Shown here: piece after piece, positions 17,575 to 26,768 of the stretch | How positions within the stretch are numbered: the first letter of the stretch is position 1 | Layout: each line of letters begins with the position of its first letter | Assembly (NCBI RefSeq): GCF_002236115.1 | Contig: NZ_NIWT01000002.1 | Location: 1 to 64,000 of the forward strand | Source: Pseudomonas jessenii | Lineage (GTDB): Bacteria > Pseudomonadota > Gammaproteobacteria > Pseudomonadales > Pseudomonadaceae | Direction: 5' to 3' | Length of the DNA stretch: 64,000 bases | The notes under the pieces: model-generated | What the model was told of the DNA's origin: nothing | The model's input: the letters and a program-made list of their open reading frames with translations, nothing else | The model's database searches: none | Made by a program: the position numbers and the translations under genes

Positions 17575-19629
17575 TCAGGCCATGCCCAAAACCTTGAACA
17601 AAAATGCATATTCGAGTGCTACGTCACGCAATCCCTGATATCGACCGCTCATCCCGCCATGCCCGGCACCCAATTCAGTCTTGAGTAGCAGGGGATTGCT
17701 GTCGGTCTTGGTCTCGCGCAATTTCGCCACCCACTTGGCTGCTTCCCAATACTGCACGCGGCTGTCGTTGTAACCGGCGATCACCAGGGTTGCCGGATAA
17801 GCTTGCGCGGTGACATTTTCATACGGGGCGTAGGCCTTGATCCGATCATGGACGTCCGGCTCTTCAGGGTTGCCCCACTCGTCGTACTCCGTCACGGTCA
17901 ATGGCAGATCAGGGTCGAGCATGGTGTTGAGTACGTCGACGAACGGCACTTCGGCGATGGCGGCGCCAAACAGCTCCGGCCGTTGGTTGAGCACCGCGCC
18001 GATCAGCAAGCCACCGGCGCTGCCGCCACTGATAGCCAACTGCGGTGCAGTGGTGAAGCCTTGGGCGATCAGGTGTTCGGCGCAGGCGATAAAGTCGCTG
18101 AAGGTGTTGTGCTTGTGCTCCTGCTTGCCGGCGCGATACCAGGCTTCCCCCAGTTCGCCGCCGCCACGCACGTGGGCAATGGCAAACGCCATGCCGCGAT
18201 CCAGCAGACTCAGGCGCGCGTGGGAAAACCATGGGTCGAGGCTTTCGCCGTAGGCACCATAGCCGTAGAGGTACAGCGGCACGGGTTTGCCCAGGTCTGC
18301 GCGCTTGATCACCAGGCTGATGGGCACTTGCGTGCCGTCCGGCGCACTGGCCCACAGGCGTTGGCTGACGTAGGCGTCGGCATCGAACGGGCCGAGCACC
18401 GGGGTTTGCTTGAGGACTTTCTGCTCGCCGGTCGCCAGTTCAAGCTGGCGGATTTGCGCCGGACGGTTCAACGCTTCGTAGCGCAGGCGAATCCGGTTGC
18501 TTTCGAACTCCAGGCTGTTTTGCACGTGCAGGCTGTAGGCCGCATCCGGCAGTTGCACACGATAAGGCGCCAGGCTTTGTGGGTGAACTTCAATGACCGG
18601 CAAGCCGCCAACCCGCAGGCTCAGGGTCATGGCCCCGGTGTTAAGGCTGATGCCGTCGATCATCACGGTGTCGCTGTGGGGGATCAGGTTCTGCCAGTCG
18701 GCTTCGGTGGGCGCGACGCCGGTATCGACGGCCGTGTACAAGGCGAAATTGATGCCGTCACGGTTGCTGCGAATGAACCAGGTCCATTGACCATTGAGTA
18801 CGCCGTGATCGACGTCGTACTCATGCTCCTCGACCCGTGGCGCGATGCAGGTAAAGGCGTGCTGCGGTTGGTTGGCGTCAAGCACCCAGGCTTCGCTGGT
18901 GGTCTTGCTGCCCACGGACAGCAGCAATTGCTGCTCGGAGCTTGAGCGGTAGCAATGCATGAAGAAGCGCCCGTCCGGCTCATGGAACACTTCTTCGGCC
19001 GCCGTGCCGTCCAGTCGATAGCGATACAGCTTGTGCGGACGATGGGTGTCATCCAGTTCGCCAAAGAATAGCGTCAGGCTATCGTTGGCCCAGGTCATGC
19101 TGCCATCGCAGTCCTGGAATTCCAGCTCGCTGACACGGCCGTCGGATAATTCCTTCACGAACAGCGTGTAAATCTCCTCGCCGCTGGAGTCGATGCTGTA
19201 GGCCAGACGCTGGTGGTCCGGGCTGATGCTGAACGCCCCGAGCGAAAAGAAACCACCCTTGGCCAGTTCGTTGGGGTCCAGCAGCAGTTGTTCGCGGCTT
19301 TCGTCGAGGGTCAGGCTGTCATCGATCGGACGCGGGCAGCGGTAGTGCCTGGCGTACTCATCGCCTGCCGTGGTGCGGGTGTAATACAGATAGGGGCCCC
19401 ATGGCGAGGGCAGGGACAGATCGGTCTCGAGAATCCGCCCCTTGATCTCTTGGAACAGGGTTTCGCGCAATGCGGCCTGGTCGGCGGTTTGCGCTTGCTG
19501 ATAGCTGTTTTCGGCTTTCAGGTAGTCGAGCACTGCCTCGGTGTCGCGCTCTTGCAGCCAGGCATACGGGTCGGAGCCTTCAGCCTTGTGGGCAATCGGA
19601 GCGTCGTGAATGTTGGCGGATAGGGGCAT
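17575..19629 (-). CDS. ptrB: Oligopeptidase B (S9A family serine peptidase)
   Basis: 684-residue cytosolic oligopeptidase, matching the E. coli PtrB length. The N-terminal beta-propeller region opens with DPYAWLQERDTEAVLDYL. The C-terminal alpha/beta hydrolase carries nucleophile Ser537 in ISGGSAGGLL, Asp in GYNDSRVQYW and His in ELGAGHGGMSGR. The family cuts short peptides after Arg or Lys. The frame stays open upstream through a REPIN, but ATG 19629 (MPLSANIHDAP) starts the homologous region. It is monocistronic between two REPINs. Confidence 0.95.
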   Translation of the reverse strand: MPLSANIHDAPIAHKAEGSDPYAWLQERDTEAVLDYLKAENSYQQAQTADQAALRETLFQEIKGRILETDLSLPSPWGPYLYYTRTTAGDEYARHYRCPRPIDDSLTLDESREQLLLDPNELAKGGFFSLGAFSISPDHQRLAYSIDSSGEEIYTLFVKELSDGRVSELEFQDCDGSMTWANDSLTLFFGELDDTHRPHKLYRYRLDGTAAEEVFHEPDGRFFMHCYRSSSEQQLLLSVGSKTTSEAWVLDANQPQHAFTCIAPRVEEHEYDVDHGVLNGQWTWFIRSNRDGINFALYTAVDTGVAPTEADWQNLIPHSDTVMIDGISLNTGAMTLSLRVGGLPVIEVHPQSLAPYRVQLPDAAYSLHVQNSLEFESNRIRLRYEALNRPAQIRQLELATGEQKVLKQTPVLGPFDADAYVSQRLWASAPDGTQVPISLVIKRADLGKPVPLYLYGYGAYGESLDPWFSHARLSLLDRGMAFAIAHVRGGGELGEAWYRAGKQEHKHNTFSDFIACAEHLIAQGFTTAPQLAISGGSAGGLLIGAVLNQRPELFGAAIAEVPFVDVLNTMLDPDLPLTVTEYDEWGNPEEPDVHDRIKAYAPYENVTAQAYPATLVIAGYNDSRVQYWEAAKWVAKLRETKTDSNPLLLKTELGAGHGGMSGRYQGLRDVALEYAFLFKVLGMA

Positions 19630-19668
19630 GAAGGGTTCTCGAGCAGTGTACGGAATAGGTTTGGAACC

Positions 19669-19760
19669 TGTGGGAGCGAGCTTGCTCGCGATGAGGCCAG
19701 TACATCCAACATCAATGTTGACTGTCAGTCCGCCATCGCGAGCAAGCTCGCTCCCACAGG
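19669..19760. repeat. REPIN, 42-nt interior class
   Basis: Two inverted REP copies around a 42-nt interior with CATCAATGTTGACTGTC. It lies directly upstream of ptrB, between it and the divergent membrane-protein gene, so the promoters of both must coexist with it. Confidence 0.93.
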
Positions 19761-19842
19761 GTTCTATGTCTTGACCGAAGGCATTGATGCAGCCTGATGG
19801 GCGAAAAGCCGTTATCATAAGCGCCTCTTTGCCTGCCTTGCC

Positions 19843-20340
19843 ATGGACACCATGACCGAGAACGACTATCTGATCGCTTGGGGCCTCTACGCCTTCGCCG
19901 CTTTAGGCTGCCTGTTGGTGTGGATGCGCTTGACCCGCTGGATGTGGCGTTGGCTGCGTGAGCCGCTACGGCTGGCGATGGTCGTGCTGCTGTTCAGCCC
20001 GACCATCATCGACCCGGTCAAGGACAAAATCGCACCGGCTCTCGCCATTACCGCGCTCGACCTGCTGTTCAAGGTCGGCAACAACGCCTGGCGGGCGATT
20101 TCCGATCTGTTCATGTACGGCATGATCGCGTTCGGCCTCTATCTGGTGCTGGTGGCGATCCGTTTCCCCATCGAGCGCGCCTCCAATGCCCGCAGGGAAC
20201 AGGCTGCCGCCGCCAAAGCCGCCGTCCGTGCCGACGAGCCCGAGGACGATCAACCGTTCGGCGGTGCCGGCGATGATCGTTATGGTCGTCCGCCCGTGCC
20301 GAGCACTCCTCAGCGGATGCGAGTCGAACCCCGTCTGTAA
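19843..20340 (+). CDS. Conserved membrane protein of unknown function
   Basis: 165-residue protein with about three hydrophobic segments ([35 protein letters not shown] and [18 protein letters not shown]) followed by a charged, probably disordered tail (about residues 110-165). ATG 19843 is used, though ATG 19852 is equally possible; no strong ribosome-binding site is seen. It is the first of three closely spaced genes with the amidotransferase (32 bp gap) and the DUF2937 gene. No known domain was recognised. Confidence 0.75.
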   Translation: MDTMTENDYLIAWGLYAFAALGCLLVWMRLTRWMWRWLREPLRLAMVVLLFSPTIIDPVKDKIAPALAITALDLLFKVGNNAWRAISDLFMYGMIAFGLYLVLVAIRFPIERASNARREQAAAAKAAVRADEPEDDQPFGGAGDDRYGRPPVPSTPQRMRVEPRL

Positions 20341-20372
20341 CCTTGCCCCTGCGATTGAGCGAGAGTCCGAGC

Positions 20373-21149
20373 ATGTGTGAGTTATTGGGCATGAGCGCCA
20401 ATGTCCCGACCGATATCGTGTTCAGCTTCACCGGGCTGATGCAGCGCGGCGGACGCACCGGCCCGCACCGCGATGGCTGGGGCATTGCCTTCTATGAAGG
20501 CCGTGGACTGCGGCTGTTCCAGGACCCGGCGGCGAGCTGCGAGTCGGAGGTCGCGAACCTGGTGCAGCGCTATCCGATCAAGAGCGAAGTGGTGATCGGG
20601 CACATCCGCCAGGCCAACGTCGGCAAGGTCTCCCTGTCCAACACGCATCCGTTCGTCCGTGAGCTGTGGGGGCGCAACTGGTGTTTCGCCCATAACGGCC
20701 AGTTGGCGGATTTCCAGCCAGTGGCCAGTTTCTATCGCCCGGTCGGTGATACCGACAGCGAAGCAGCGTTTTGCGATTTGCTCAACCGTGTGCGTGCGGC
20801 GTTCCCCGAGCCGGTCGAGGTCGAAGAGCTGCTGCCTGACCTGGTGGCAGCGTGCGCCGAATACCGCAGCAAAGGCGTGTTCAACTGCCTGCTCAGCGAC
20901 GGTGACTGGCTGTTCTGCTATTGCTCGACCAAGCTGGCGCAAATCACCCGTCGTGCACCGTTTGGCCCGGCACGCTTGAAGGATGTCGACGTGATCGTCG
21001 ACTTTCAGGCCGAAACCACGCCTAACGATGTGGTGACCGTCATTGCCACCGAACCCCTGACCGAAAACGAAACCTGGACCCGTTACGAACCGGGTCAATG
21101 GAGCCTGTGGCGACGCGGCGAATGCGTCAGCCAGGGCCAGACCGAATAA
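20373..21149 (+). CDS. Class II glutamine amidotransferase (YafJ-like)
   Basis: 258-residue amidotransferase. The start at 20373 gives MCELLGM, placing Cys2 as the N-terminal nucleophile after Met removal, as in all class II (Ntn) amidotransferases. The [18 protein letters not shown] segment, the [10 protein letters not shown] segment and the FAHNGQL oxyanion motif follow in order. There is no synthase domain, so the ammonia acceptor is unknown, as for YafJ. It is in an apparent operon with a small membrane-protein gene before it and the DUF2937 gene 11 bp after it. Confidence 0.92.
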   Translation: MCELLGMSANVPTDIVFSFTGLMQRGGRTGPHRDGWGIAFYEGRGLRLFQDPAASCESEVANLVQRYPIKSEVVIGHIRQANVGKVSLSNTHPFVRELWGRNWCFAHNGQLADFQPVASFYRPVGDTDSEAAFCDLLNRVRAAFPEPVEVEELLPDLVAACAEYRSKGVFNCLLSDGDWLFCYCSTKLAQITRRAPFGPARLKDVDVIVDFQAETTPNDVVTVIATEPLTENETWTRYEPGQWSLWRRGECVSQGQTE

Positions 21150-21160
21150 GGACTCCTTGC

Positions 21161-21703
21161 ATGTTGCTCAGTTATCTACGGCTGGTGTTGTTTGCGGCGG
21201 GCCTGTTGATCGGTGTCCAGGTACCGGGCTTCATCAGCGATTACACCAAACGGGTCGAGGCGCACCTGATCGAGGCGCAGGCCAGTCTGAGCGGCTTCCA
21301 GAACACCGCCAATCAGTTCTTCAAGGGTGACATGCAGGCTCTGGTCGCGCATTACCGCGCCAGCGAAGACCCGATCTTTCGCAGCGACGCCGACAGCCTG
21401 GGCAACCTGCTGACCCGTCAGGTGGCGCTGGACAAGCAATTCCAGGCGATGCAGGGCCCGTGGTACATCCGCTTCCTGCAAGTGGTGCTGGCCGCCGATC
21501 CGGATATCCGCAAGGAAACCTGGAATGGCTACAGCTACCAGATCCTGTTGACGCCCGAAGCGATGGTCTGGGGCATGAGCGGCGCCTTGCTGCTGTCGTT
21601 CGGGATCGAGTGCCTGTTCCGACTGATCGACTGGGTGGTGCTGGGCGGCAAGCGTCTGCGCCAGAGCCGGCCGATCGAAGAGCGGGATTTGCGCGGGTTG
21701 TAA
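21161..21703 (+). CDS. DUF2937 family membrane protein
   Basis: 180-residue protein with a hydrophobic N-terminal helix (YLRLVLFAAGLLIGVQVPGF), a helical periplasmic-looking middle (residues about 30-130) and a second membrane helix near the C-terminus (AMVWGMSGALLLSFGIECLF). This matches DUF2937. ATG 21161 with AAGGA upstream is chosen over longer frames. It is the last gene of the three-gene unit and is followed by a hairpin terminator. Function unknown. Confidence 0.85.
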   Translation: MLLSYLRLVLFAAGLLIGVQVPGFISDYTKRVEAHLIEAQASLSGFQNTANQFFKGDMQALVAHYRASEDPIFRSDADSLGNLLTRQVALDKQFQAMQGPWYIRFLQVVLAADPDIRKETWNGYSYQILLTPEAMVWGMSGALLLSFGIECLFRLIDWVVLGGKRLRQSRPIEERDLRGL

Positions 21704-21717
21704 CCCCGTCGAACGTC

Positions 21718-21744
21718 AAGGAGCCGGCAAGCCGGCTCCTCGGT
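21718..21744. terminator. Hairpin terminator between convergent genes
   Basis: A 10-bp perfect palindromic stem (AGGAGCCGGC and GCCGGCTCCT) with only a two-base apex sits between the stops of the DUF2937 gene and the convergent TonB receptor. The T-tract is weak on both sides, so efficiency is uncertain, but position and stem strength suit a shared terminator. Confidence 0.65.
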
Positions 21745-21747
21745 TGA

Positions 21748-23859
21748 TTACCAATCTATCGAATAGCTCATGCTCAAGGTACGGCCTTCGGCATTGGGGT
21801 ACGGTGCTTTGGCGTTGGCCTGGGCGAACAGATTGACGTACGTGCGGTTGGTCAGGTTGTACACCCCGCCTTCCAGGCGACCGACCGGCAAGTACACGGA
21901 GCCGAGCAGGTCCACCAGCGTATAGCCTTCGATGTCGCGCCCGTTGTTGTCCTTGGCCGCAGCGTCGTAACTGGACAGGTGCATGCCTTGCAGACGCAGG
22001 CTGTAGTCGTCTTCGGTGTAGCCGACGAACAGCGTGGTCTTGGCCGGTGAAATGCGTGTTGCCGGCAGATCGATCCATTTCCCGTTCTGCTGGGTCTCGC
22101 CCTTGGCCCAGGCATAGGTACCACCCACCGACCAGTGATCGGTTGCGCGGTAGGTCAGGCTGTTTTCGATGCCGCGAACCCGCTCCTTCTGATTGATCAG
22201 ACGCAAGACACGGCTATTGGCATCGTAGAACTGGGTCACGTCCGAGGTGTTTTCATAGACGGTGACGTCGGCCTGCCACCGGTCCCAGTCACCGCGCCAG
22301 CCCAGCTCATAGCTGTCGACCTTGATGGCCTGGGCGTTGAGGCTCTGGATGTCGAAGGTGCTGCTCACGTCACGCAAGAAGCGCTGGATGTCCGGCAGCG
22401 AAAAGCCCTGGCTGTAATTGGCGAAGACGTCCTGATGCTCACTCAGGTGATAGACCGCGCCCAGGTTATAGAGCGTGGCGTCGTATTTGAGGGTGTCACC
22501 GGGCAGGATGGCGCGTACGCCGGTCTGCACGATCTGACCGTAGGCGATGCTGTCGGAGACCTCGCTTTCGATCCATTCGCGGCGCACACCGCCACGCAAG
22601 GTCCAGTCCCCGATGTCCCAGGACATCTGCCCGAACAGCGCCTTGGTGGTGGTTTCGATATCCGGGCCCATCTCGTAAGTGGTGCCGGTCTTGGTGTAGG
22701 TCAGCCCTTTGAGGGTGTATTGGTCACCACGCTGGCGGGAGCGTTCGTGATCATAGTCGGCGCCCCAGACCAGGTTGCCTGTGGCGCTGCCAATGGCCGG
22801 CAACGGCGTGTCGATGGCCGCACGCAGGCCGTAGACATCCTGCACGCTGTTGTTGTCGGCGATCCCGGCCTTGCCCCGCGACAGGTCCGGGAAGAACAAC
22901 GCGTCGGCCCGGCGCCAGTAACTTTCCAGTTGCAGGCCCTGGCCGTAGAAGTCGTTGTCGGTGTAGTTGAGGTTGGCCGCCTGGTTATGGGTATAGGGTT
23001 GGTCATCAAGTTTCAGCCCTTGGACCGCCACGGCTTGCAGCGAGTTTTTCGGGTCTTTGGTGTAGCCGGTGTCTTGCTGGTCCTTGTAGTCCTGCAGCGA
23101 CAGGCTGAGTTTTTTGTCGGCATCCAGTTCGTAACCGAAACGACCTTGCAGGTCATAGGTTTCGGTGTCCATGTTGCTGCCCTGGGACGTGTCCTGAGGG
23201 ATGCGGTTGCCGTTGCCGTCGTACTGATCGTTACGCTGGGTCAGGTCGGCGGACACGTACCAGTCCAGGGCATCCTTGCGCCCGGTCGCACTCTGAAAGG
23301 CCTCGTAGGCGAAACCCTTGCTGTTGAGGTTGTTGCCGCTGGTCAGGCCCAGTTTGCTGCTGTAGGCAAGGTCCTGACCCTGATTGCGTTTGGTGATGAT
23401 GTTGATGATGCCGCCTGAGGCGCCGGCACCGTAAATGCTGCTGGCGCCGGAAACCACCTCGATGCGTTCGATACTGGCCGGTGCGATGCTGTTGAGCTGA
23501 CGGAAGTTGTCACGCGTGGCGTTCTGCGACACGCCGTCGATCAACACCAGCATGTTGCGCCCGCGCAGGGTCTGGCCGAAGTTGCTCATCCCGCCGCTGG
23601 ACGGCGCCAGGCCGGGAACCAGTTGCCCCAGAATGTCGGAGACCCGACGCCCGGCACCACTCTGTTCGCGGACCTGTTGTTCGTCGATCACCTGGACCGA
23701 GCCAGGAATCGAGGCAATGCTCGCTTCGCTGCGAGTCGCGGAAACGACGGTGGCTTGCATGTTCAATGTGCCGGGTTGCTGGTCGGTGTCCTCGGCCCAG
23801 GTCTGGACGCTGACGGAGCCGAGCAGCGGAATCAGCAAGGTAAGTTTGGTTCGGGTCAT
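21748..23859 (-). CDS. TonB-dependent outer-membrane receptor
   Basis: 703-residue receptor with a signal peptide (cleaved near VQTWAED), a plug domain at about residues 35-160 (VVSATRSEASIASIPGSVQV, then ASSIYGAGASGGIINIITKR) and a 22-strand type beta-barrel ending in SYSIDW with the C-terminal aromatic needed for outer-membrane insertion. Such receptors take up ferric siderophores, haem or similar ligands using TonB energy. The Fur-box-like site and small iron-linked reading frame upstream suggest ferric-siderophore uptake. No FecIR-type regulator or N-terminal signalling domain is seen. The ligand cannot be told. Confidence 0.93.
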   Translation of the reverse strand: MTRTKLTLLIPLLGSVSVQTWAEDTDQQPGTLNMQATVVSATRSEASIASIPGSVQVIDEQQVREQSGAGRRVSDILGQLVPGLAPSSGGMSNFGQTLRGRNMLVLIDGVSQNATRDNFRQLNSIAPASIERIEVVSGASSIYGAGASGGIINIITKRNQGQDLAYSSKLGLTSGNNLNSKGFAYEAFQSATGRKDALDWYVSADLTQRNDQYDGNGNRIPQDTSQGSNMDTETYDLQGRFGYELDADKKLSLSLQDYKDQQDTGYTKDPKNSLQAVAVQGLKLDDQPYTHNQAANLNYTDNDFYGQGLQLESYWRRADALFFPDLSRGKAGIADNNSVQDVYGLRAAIDTPLPAIGSATGNLVWGADYDHERSRQRGDQYTLKGLTYTKTGTTYEMGPDIETTTKALFGQMSWDIGDWTLRGGVRREWIESEVSDSIAYGQIVQTGVRAILPGDTLKYDATLYNLGAVYHLSEHQDVFANYSQGFSLPDIQRFLRDVSSTFDIQSLNAQAIKVDSYELGWRGDWDRWQADVTVYENTSDVTQFYDANSRVLRLINQKERVRGIENSLTYRATDHWSVGGTYAWAKGETQQNGKWIDLPATRISPAKTTLFVGYTEDDYSLRLQGMHLSSYDAAAKDNNGRDIEGYTLVDLLGSVYLPVGRLEGGVYNLTNRTYVNLFAQANAKAPYPNAEGRTLSMSYSIDW

Positions 23860-23989
23860 GAGGTGGTCTTTTTTTAGTCGTGATAAGTGTGGCTAGGTAA
23901 CTTTGCGGGGCCGGATGTGGAGGTGAATGAGCGCCCCCGGCGGATCCCGAGGGCAAAACCCTGCTGGCTTGAAAACACGGTGTTGGCGA

Positions 23990-24285
23990 TCAGTGCCTAG
24001 GTGATGGGGAACAGTGCGCCTTGCCAGATGCCCCGGAGACGAGAACCCCCAGCCATTCGTAAGCCAGCGCCGTGGCCGCCAGTGTCAAGGCGCAGAGCCA
24101 GGCAACGCTCTCGATGAGACGCAAGATGTAAGCGGGATCAGACGCTGGAAGCGGCGCAGCGCGGCGGGCGCCGGTGCATAGCTCAAATGGTCGGGGGTGA
24201 TGCGGCGAGACTGGAAGGCCTGAGTGCCGAAGGCTTCGCTCCAGTGTGAGAGCAGTTGCTGCTGTCTTTGCGTGAAAGCGCGCAT
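23990..24285 (-). pseudogene. Small frameshifted gene upstream of the TonB receptor
   Basis: From ATG 24285 (behind AAGGA) a frame reads MRAFTQRQQQLLSHWSEAF and continues to about RRFQRLIP near 24130, then runs into an early stop at 24085. A one-base shift near 24130 joins it to YILRLIESVAWLCALTLAA and a hydrophobic helix ending at TGA 23990, giving a coherent protein of about 98 residues with a soluble N-terminus and a membrane helix. The shift implies a recent frameshift, a sequencing error or programmed frameshifting. It lies between a Fur-like site and the receptor gene, so it is probably iron-regulated. Family not recognised. Confidence 0.5.
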
Positions 24286-24354
24286 CAAGTCCGATTCCTT
24301 CTGGACAGTGGTTTAGCTGAATGCGCGCAGAGAATACATTTTCAAAATATTAAT

Positions 24355-24373
24355 GCAAATGATAGTAATTGCT
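24355..24373. promoter_or_regulatory. Candidate Fur box
   Basis: GCAAATGATAGTAATTGCT matches the 19-bp Fur consensus at 12 positions, including the ATGATA core. It lies in AT-rich sequence about 70 bp upstream of the small frameshifted gene and in front of the receptor operon, where a Fur repressor site is expected. It also lies just beyond the 3' end of the LysR gene, so it is unlikely to serve that gene. Confidence 0.62.
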
Positions 24374-24397
24374 TGTTGTGCTGTGGGGCGCTCCTTT

Positions 24398-25327
24398 TCA
24401 GAGGCTGGCCAGGGGTTTGCTCAAGACCATGTAGTGCTCGCCCACCTTCTGCGCATAGTTCTCCACCACGTGCTGACACAACGTCACGATCTCTTCGACC
24501 CACTCCGCGCCGACCCGCCATGACACCACCACTTGCAGGTTGGGCGGGCGTTGGTCGATGGCCAGCAAGGTCAATTCCCCCCGCTCCAGTTCCTCGGCCA
24601 CCAGCACCGGTGGCAATGCGCCGATGCCGAAGCCGTCGCGCAACAAACGGGTGATGGCCGACACCGAATTCACGCAGTTCAGTCGCGGTGTCATGACGCC
24701 ATTGGCCTGCATCAGCGCCAGCACTTCCTGATGCGGATGGGAGTTTTTCGAATAAGTGATGATCCGCTCACGCGCCAGTTCGGCGACGTTTGTGTAATTG
24801 CGGTTGTAGATCGAGTTGCTGGCGACAATCCAGCCCATGGGGTGGCTGGCCAGTTCCAGGCTGCGCACGCTTTCCTGGCGCAGCAGGTCGGTTTGCAGGA
24901 TCACGTCGAGAAAACCTTTTTGCAGCTGATCGCAGAGGTTGAGCGAGGTATCGGCCACCAGTTCGATTTCCACCAGCGGGTAGTGATCGGTCATCTGCGC
25001 CACCAACGGGCTGAGCCAAGTATGGATCACCGTGTCCATCACGCCGATGCGCACCCGTCCGGCCTTGCTCGAGCGGGTCTCGATCGACTGCTTGAGCGCC
25101 TGCATGGTGTCCATCATCTGCTCGGCGTAATCGAGCACCTTGAGGCCTTCGGGCGTCAGGCTCACGCCGCGCGAATCCCGCAGAAACAGCTTTACCCCCA
25201 GCTCGCTTTCAAGCACTGCGATGCGGCTGGAAATCGAGGCCTGAGTGGTGAAGAGTTTGTCGGCGGTCAGGCGGAAACTCTTGAGTCGGGCGACCCAGAC
25301 AAAGGTCTCGAGAAACTTCAGGTTCAT
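24398..25327 (-). CDS. LysR-family regulator, divergent from MFS-pxpABC
   Basis: 309-residue LysR protein starting MNLKFLETFVWVARLKSFR, with the helix-turn-helix at about residues 2-60 (TTQASISSRIAVLESELG) and an effector-binding domain from about 90. It is transcribed divergently from the MFS gene and 5-oxoprolinase operon, the classical layout in which a LysR protein controls the neighbouring catabolic genes and itself. An 8-bp inverted repeat in the shared gap is a good operator candidate. The likely inducer is 5-oxoproline or a related metabolite, by inference only. Confidence 0.92.
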   Translation of the reverse strand: MNLKFLETFVWVARLKSFRLTADKLFTTQASISSRIAVLESELGVKLFLRDSRGVSLTPEGLKVLDYAEQMMDTMQALKQSIETRSSKAGRVRIGVMDTVIHTWLSPLVAQMTDHYPLVEIELVADTSLNLCDQLQKGFLDVILQTDLLRQESVRSLELASHPMGWIVASNSIYNRNYTNVAELARERIITYSKNSHPHQEVLALMQANGVMTPRLNCVNSVSAITRLLRDGFGIGALPPVLVAEELERGELTLLAIDQRPPNLQVVVSWRVGAEWVEEIVTLCQHVVENYAQKVGEHYMVLSKPLASL

Positions 25328-25367
25328 GGGATAAAGATTTCTTATGTCTAAGGCGGGTTTTTATTAG

Positions 25368-25394
25368 TTGGACGCAGCAGGGGCGCGCGTCCAA
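25368..25394. promoter_or_regulatory. Candidate LysR operator
   Basis: A perfect inverted repeat, TTGGACGC - 11 nt - GCGTCCAA, lies in the 146-bp gap between the divergent LysR gene and the MFS gene. Half-site length and the spacing of about 19 bp between centres fit LysR dimer binding, although the sequence is more GC-rich than the generic T-N11-A motif. It is the only strong dyad in the gap. Confidence 0.55.
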
Positions 25395-25473
25395 AAATCG
25401 GCGCATCCGGTTCCCACGATAGGCGTCGTCGGGGCTCAGAACAATACCAATAAAATCAGCGCGGAGATTTGCC

Positions 25474-26760
25474 ATGAGTGCGCCCGACACCACCGCCATT
25501 CCGAAAGCCTCGGCCCGTCCGGGACCTTTCGACTGGTATCGCAACATCAATCAGCAGGAACGCCGCACCTTCTGGAGCTGCAAAATCGGCTATGGCCTGG
25601 ACGGCATGGACACCCAGATGCTCAGCTTCGTTGTGCCAACCCTGATTGCCATGTGGGGCATCACCACCGGTCAAGCCGGGCTGATTCATACCAGTACGCT
25701 GATCGCTTCGGCCATCGGCGGCTGGGTAGCGGGGATTCTCTCCGATCGCATCGGTCGTGTTCGCACCTTGCAGCTGACGGTGTTGTGGTTTGCCTTCTTC
25801 ACCTTCCTCTGCGGCTTTGCCCAGAGCTACGAGCAACTGCTGATTGCACGGACCCTGATGGGCTTCGGTTTCGGCGGCGAGTGGACGGCCGGCGCGGTGC
25901 TGATCGGTGAAGTCATTCGAGCCAAGGACCGTGGCAAGGCCGTGGGCATGGTGCAGTCCGGCTGGGCGCTGGGTTGGGGGCTGACGGCGATTCTGTATGC
26001 GCTGCTGTTCTCGGTATTGCCACCGGAAGACGCCTGGCGTGCGCTGTTCATCCTCGGCATCGTGCCGGCAATATTCGTGATATTCGTCCGCCGCCTGGTC
26101 AAGGACCCGGAAATCTATCGTGAAGCCAAAGCCAGGCAGGAGCCGAGCAACCCGTCGAAGTTCTACGAGATTTTCGCCCCCGGCATGCTCTTCACCACGA
26201 TTCGCGCTTCGTTGCTGACCACCGGCGCCCTGGGCGGCTACTACGCGATCACGTCCTGGTTGCCGACTTTCCTGAAGAACGAACGCGGTTTGAGCGTGCT
26301 CAATACCAGCGGTTATCTGGCGATGGTGATCATCGGGTCCTACGTGGGTTATGTCATCAGCGCCTATTTGACCGACATCCTCGGACGTAAAAAGAACTTC
26401 ATCCTGTTCGCCGTCGGCTCGTTCACCATTGTGTTGCTGTACACGCAACTGCCGGTCAGCAACGGCGTGATGCTGTGGCTGGGCTTTCCGCTGGGCTTCT
26501 TTGCCTCCGGGATCTTCAGTGGCATGGGTGCATTCCTGACCGAGTTGTTCCCCACGCGCATTCGCGGTTCGGGCCAGGGTTTTTGCTACAACATCGGACG
26601 GGCGCTGGCGGCGTTGTTTCCACTGTTGATTGGCCTGCTCAGCCAGACCGTGCCGCTGAGTGTAGGCATCGGTGCCTTTGCGGCGGTTTCCTACGGCGTG
26701 GTGATCCTCGCGGCCTTGAGTTTGCCGGAAACCCGTGGCAAGCAACTCGACGCCCAGTAA
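25474..26760 (+). CDS. MFS metabolite transporter, probably for 5-oxoproline
   Basis: 428-residue major facilitator with about 12 hydrophobic helices, of the metabolite:proton symporter type related to sialic acid, lactate and aromatic acid carriers. Typical motifs are GYGLDGMDTQMLSFVVP in helix 1, GWVAGILSDRIGRVRTL after helix 2 and RTLMGFGFGGEWTAGAVLIGE in helix 4. It starts at ATG behind GGAG. It is followed 73 bp on by pxpABC on the same strand and is divergent from a LysR gene, which points to uptake of 5-oxoproline (pyroglutamate) or a precursor. Family identity is firm; the substrate is inferred from context only. Confidence 0.88.
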   Translation: MSAPDTTAIPKASARPGPFDWYRNINQQERRTFWSCKIGYGLDGMDTQMLSFVVPTLIAMWGITTGQAGLIHTSTLIASAIGGWVAGILSDRIGRVRTLQLTVLWFAFFTFLCGFAQSYEQLLIARTLMGFGFGGEWTAGAVLIGEVIRAKDRGKAVGMVQSGWALGWGLTAILYALLFSVLPPEDAWRALFILGIVPAIFVIFVRRLVKDPEIYREAKARQEPSNPSKFYEIFAPGMLFTTIRASLLTTGALGGYYAITSWLPTFLKNERGLSVLNTSGYLAMVIIGSYVGYVISAYLTDILGRKKNFILFAVGSFTIVLLYTQLPVSNGVMLWLGFPLGFFASGIFSGMGAFLTELFPTRIRGSGQGFCYNIGRALAALFPLLIGLLSQTVPLSVGIGAFAAVSYGVVILAALSLPETRGKQLDAQ

Positions 26761-26768
26761 CTGATAAT

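Noticed and set aside
19630..19818. N-terminal extension of oligopeptidase B through the REPIN
   Set aside because: The added residues come from REP sequence; the conserved start is at 19629.
22135..23418. Long plus-strand open frame inside the TonB receptor gene
   Set aside because: Antisense by-product of codon bias; the receptor is certain.
25456..26745. Long minus-strand open frame opposite the MFS gene
   Set aside because: Translation is rich in Gln, Arg, His and Glu with no fold-like pattern; it is the complement of a membrane-protein gene in GC-rich DNA.
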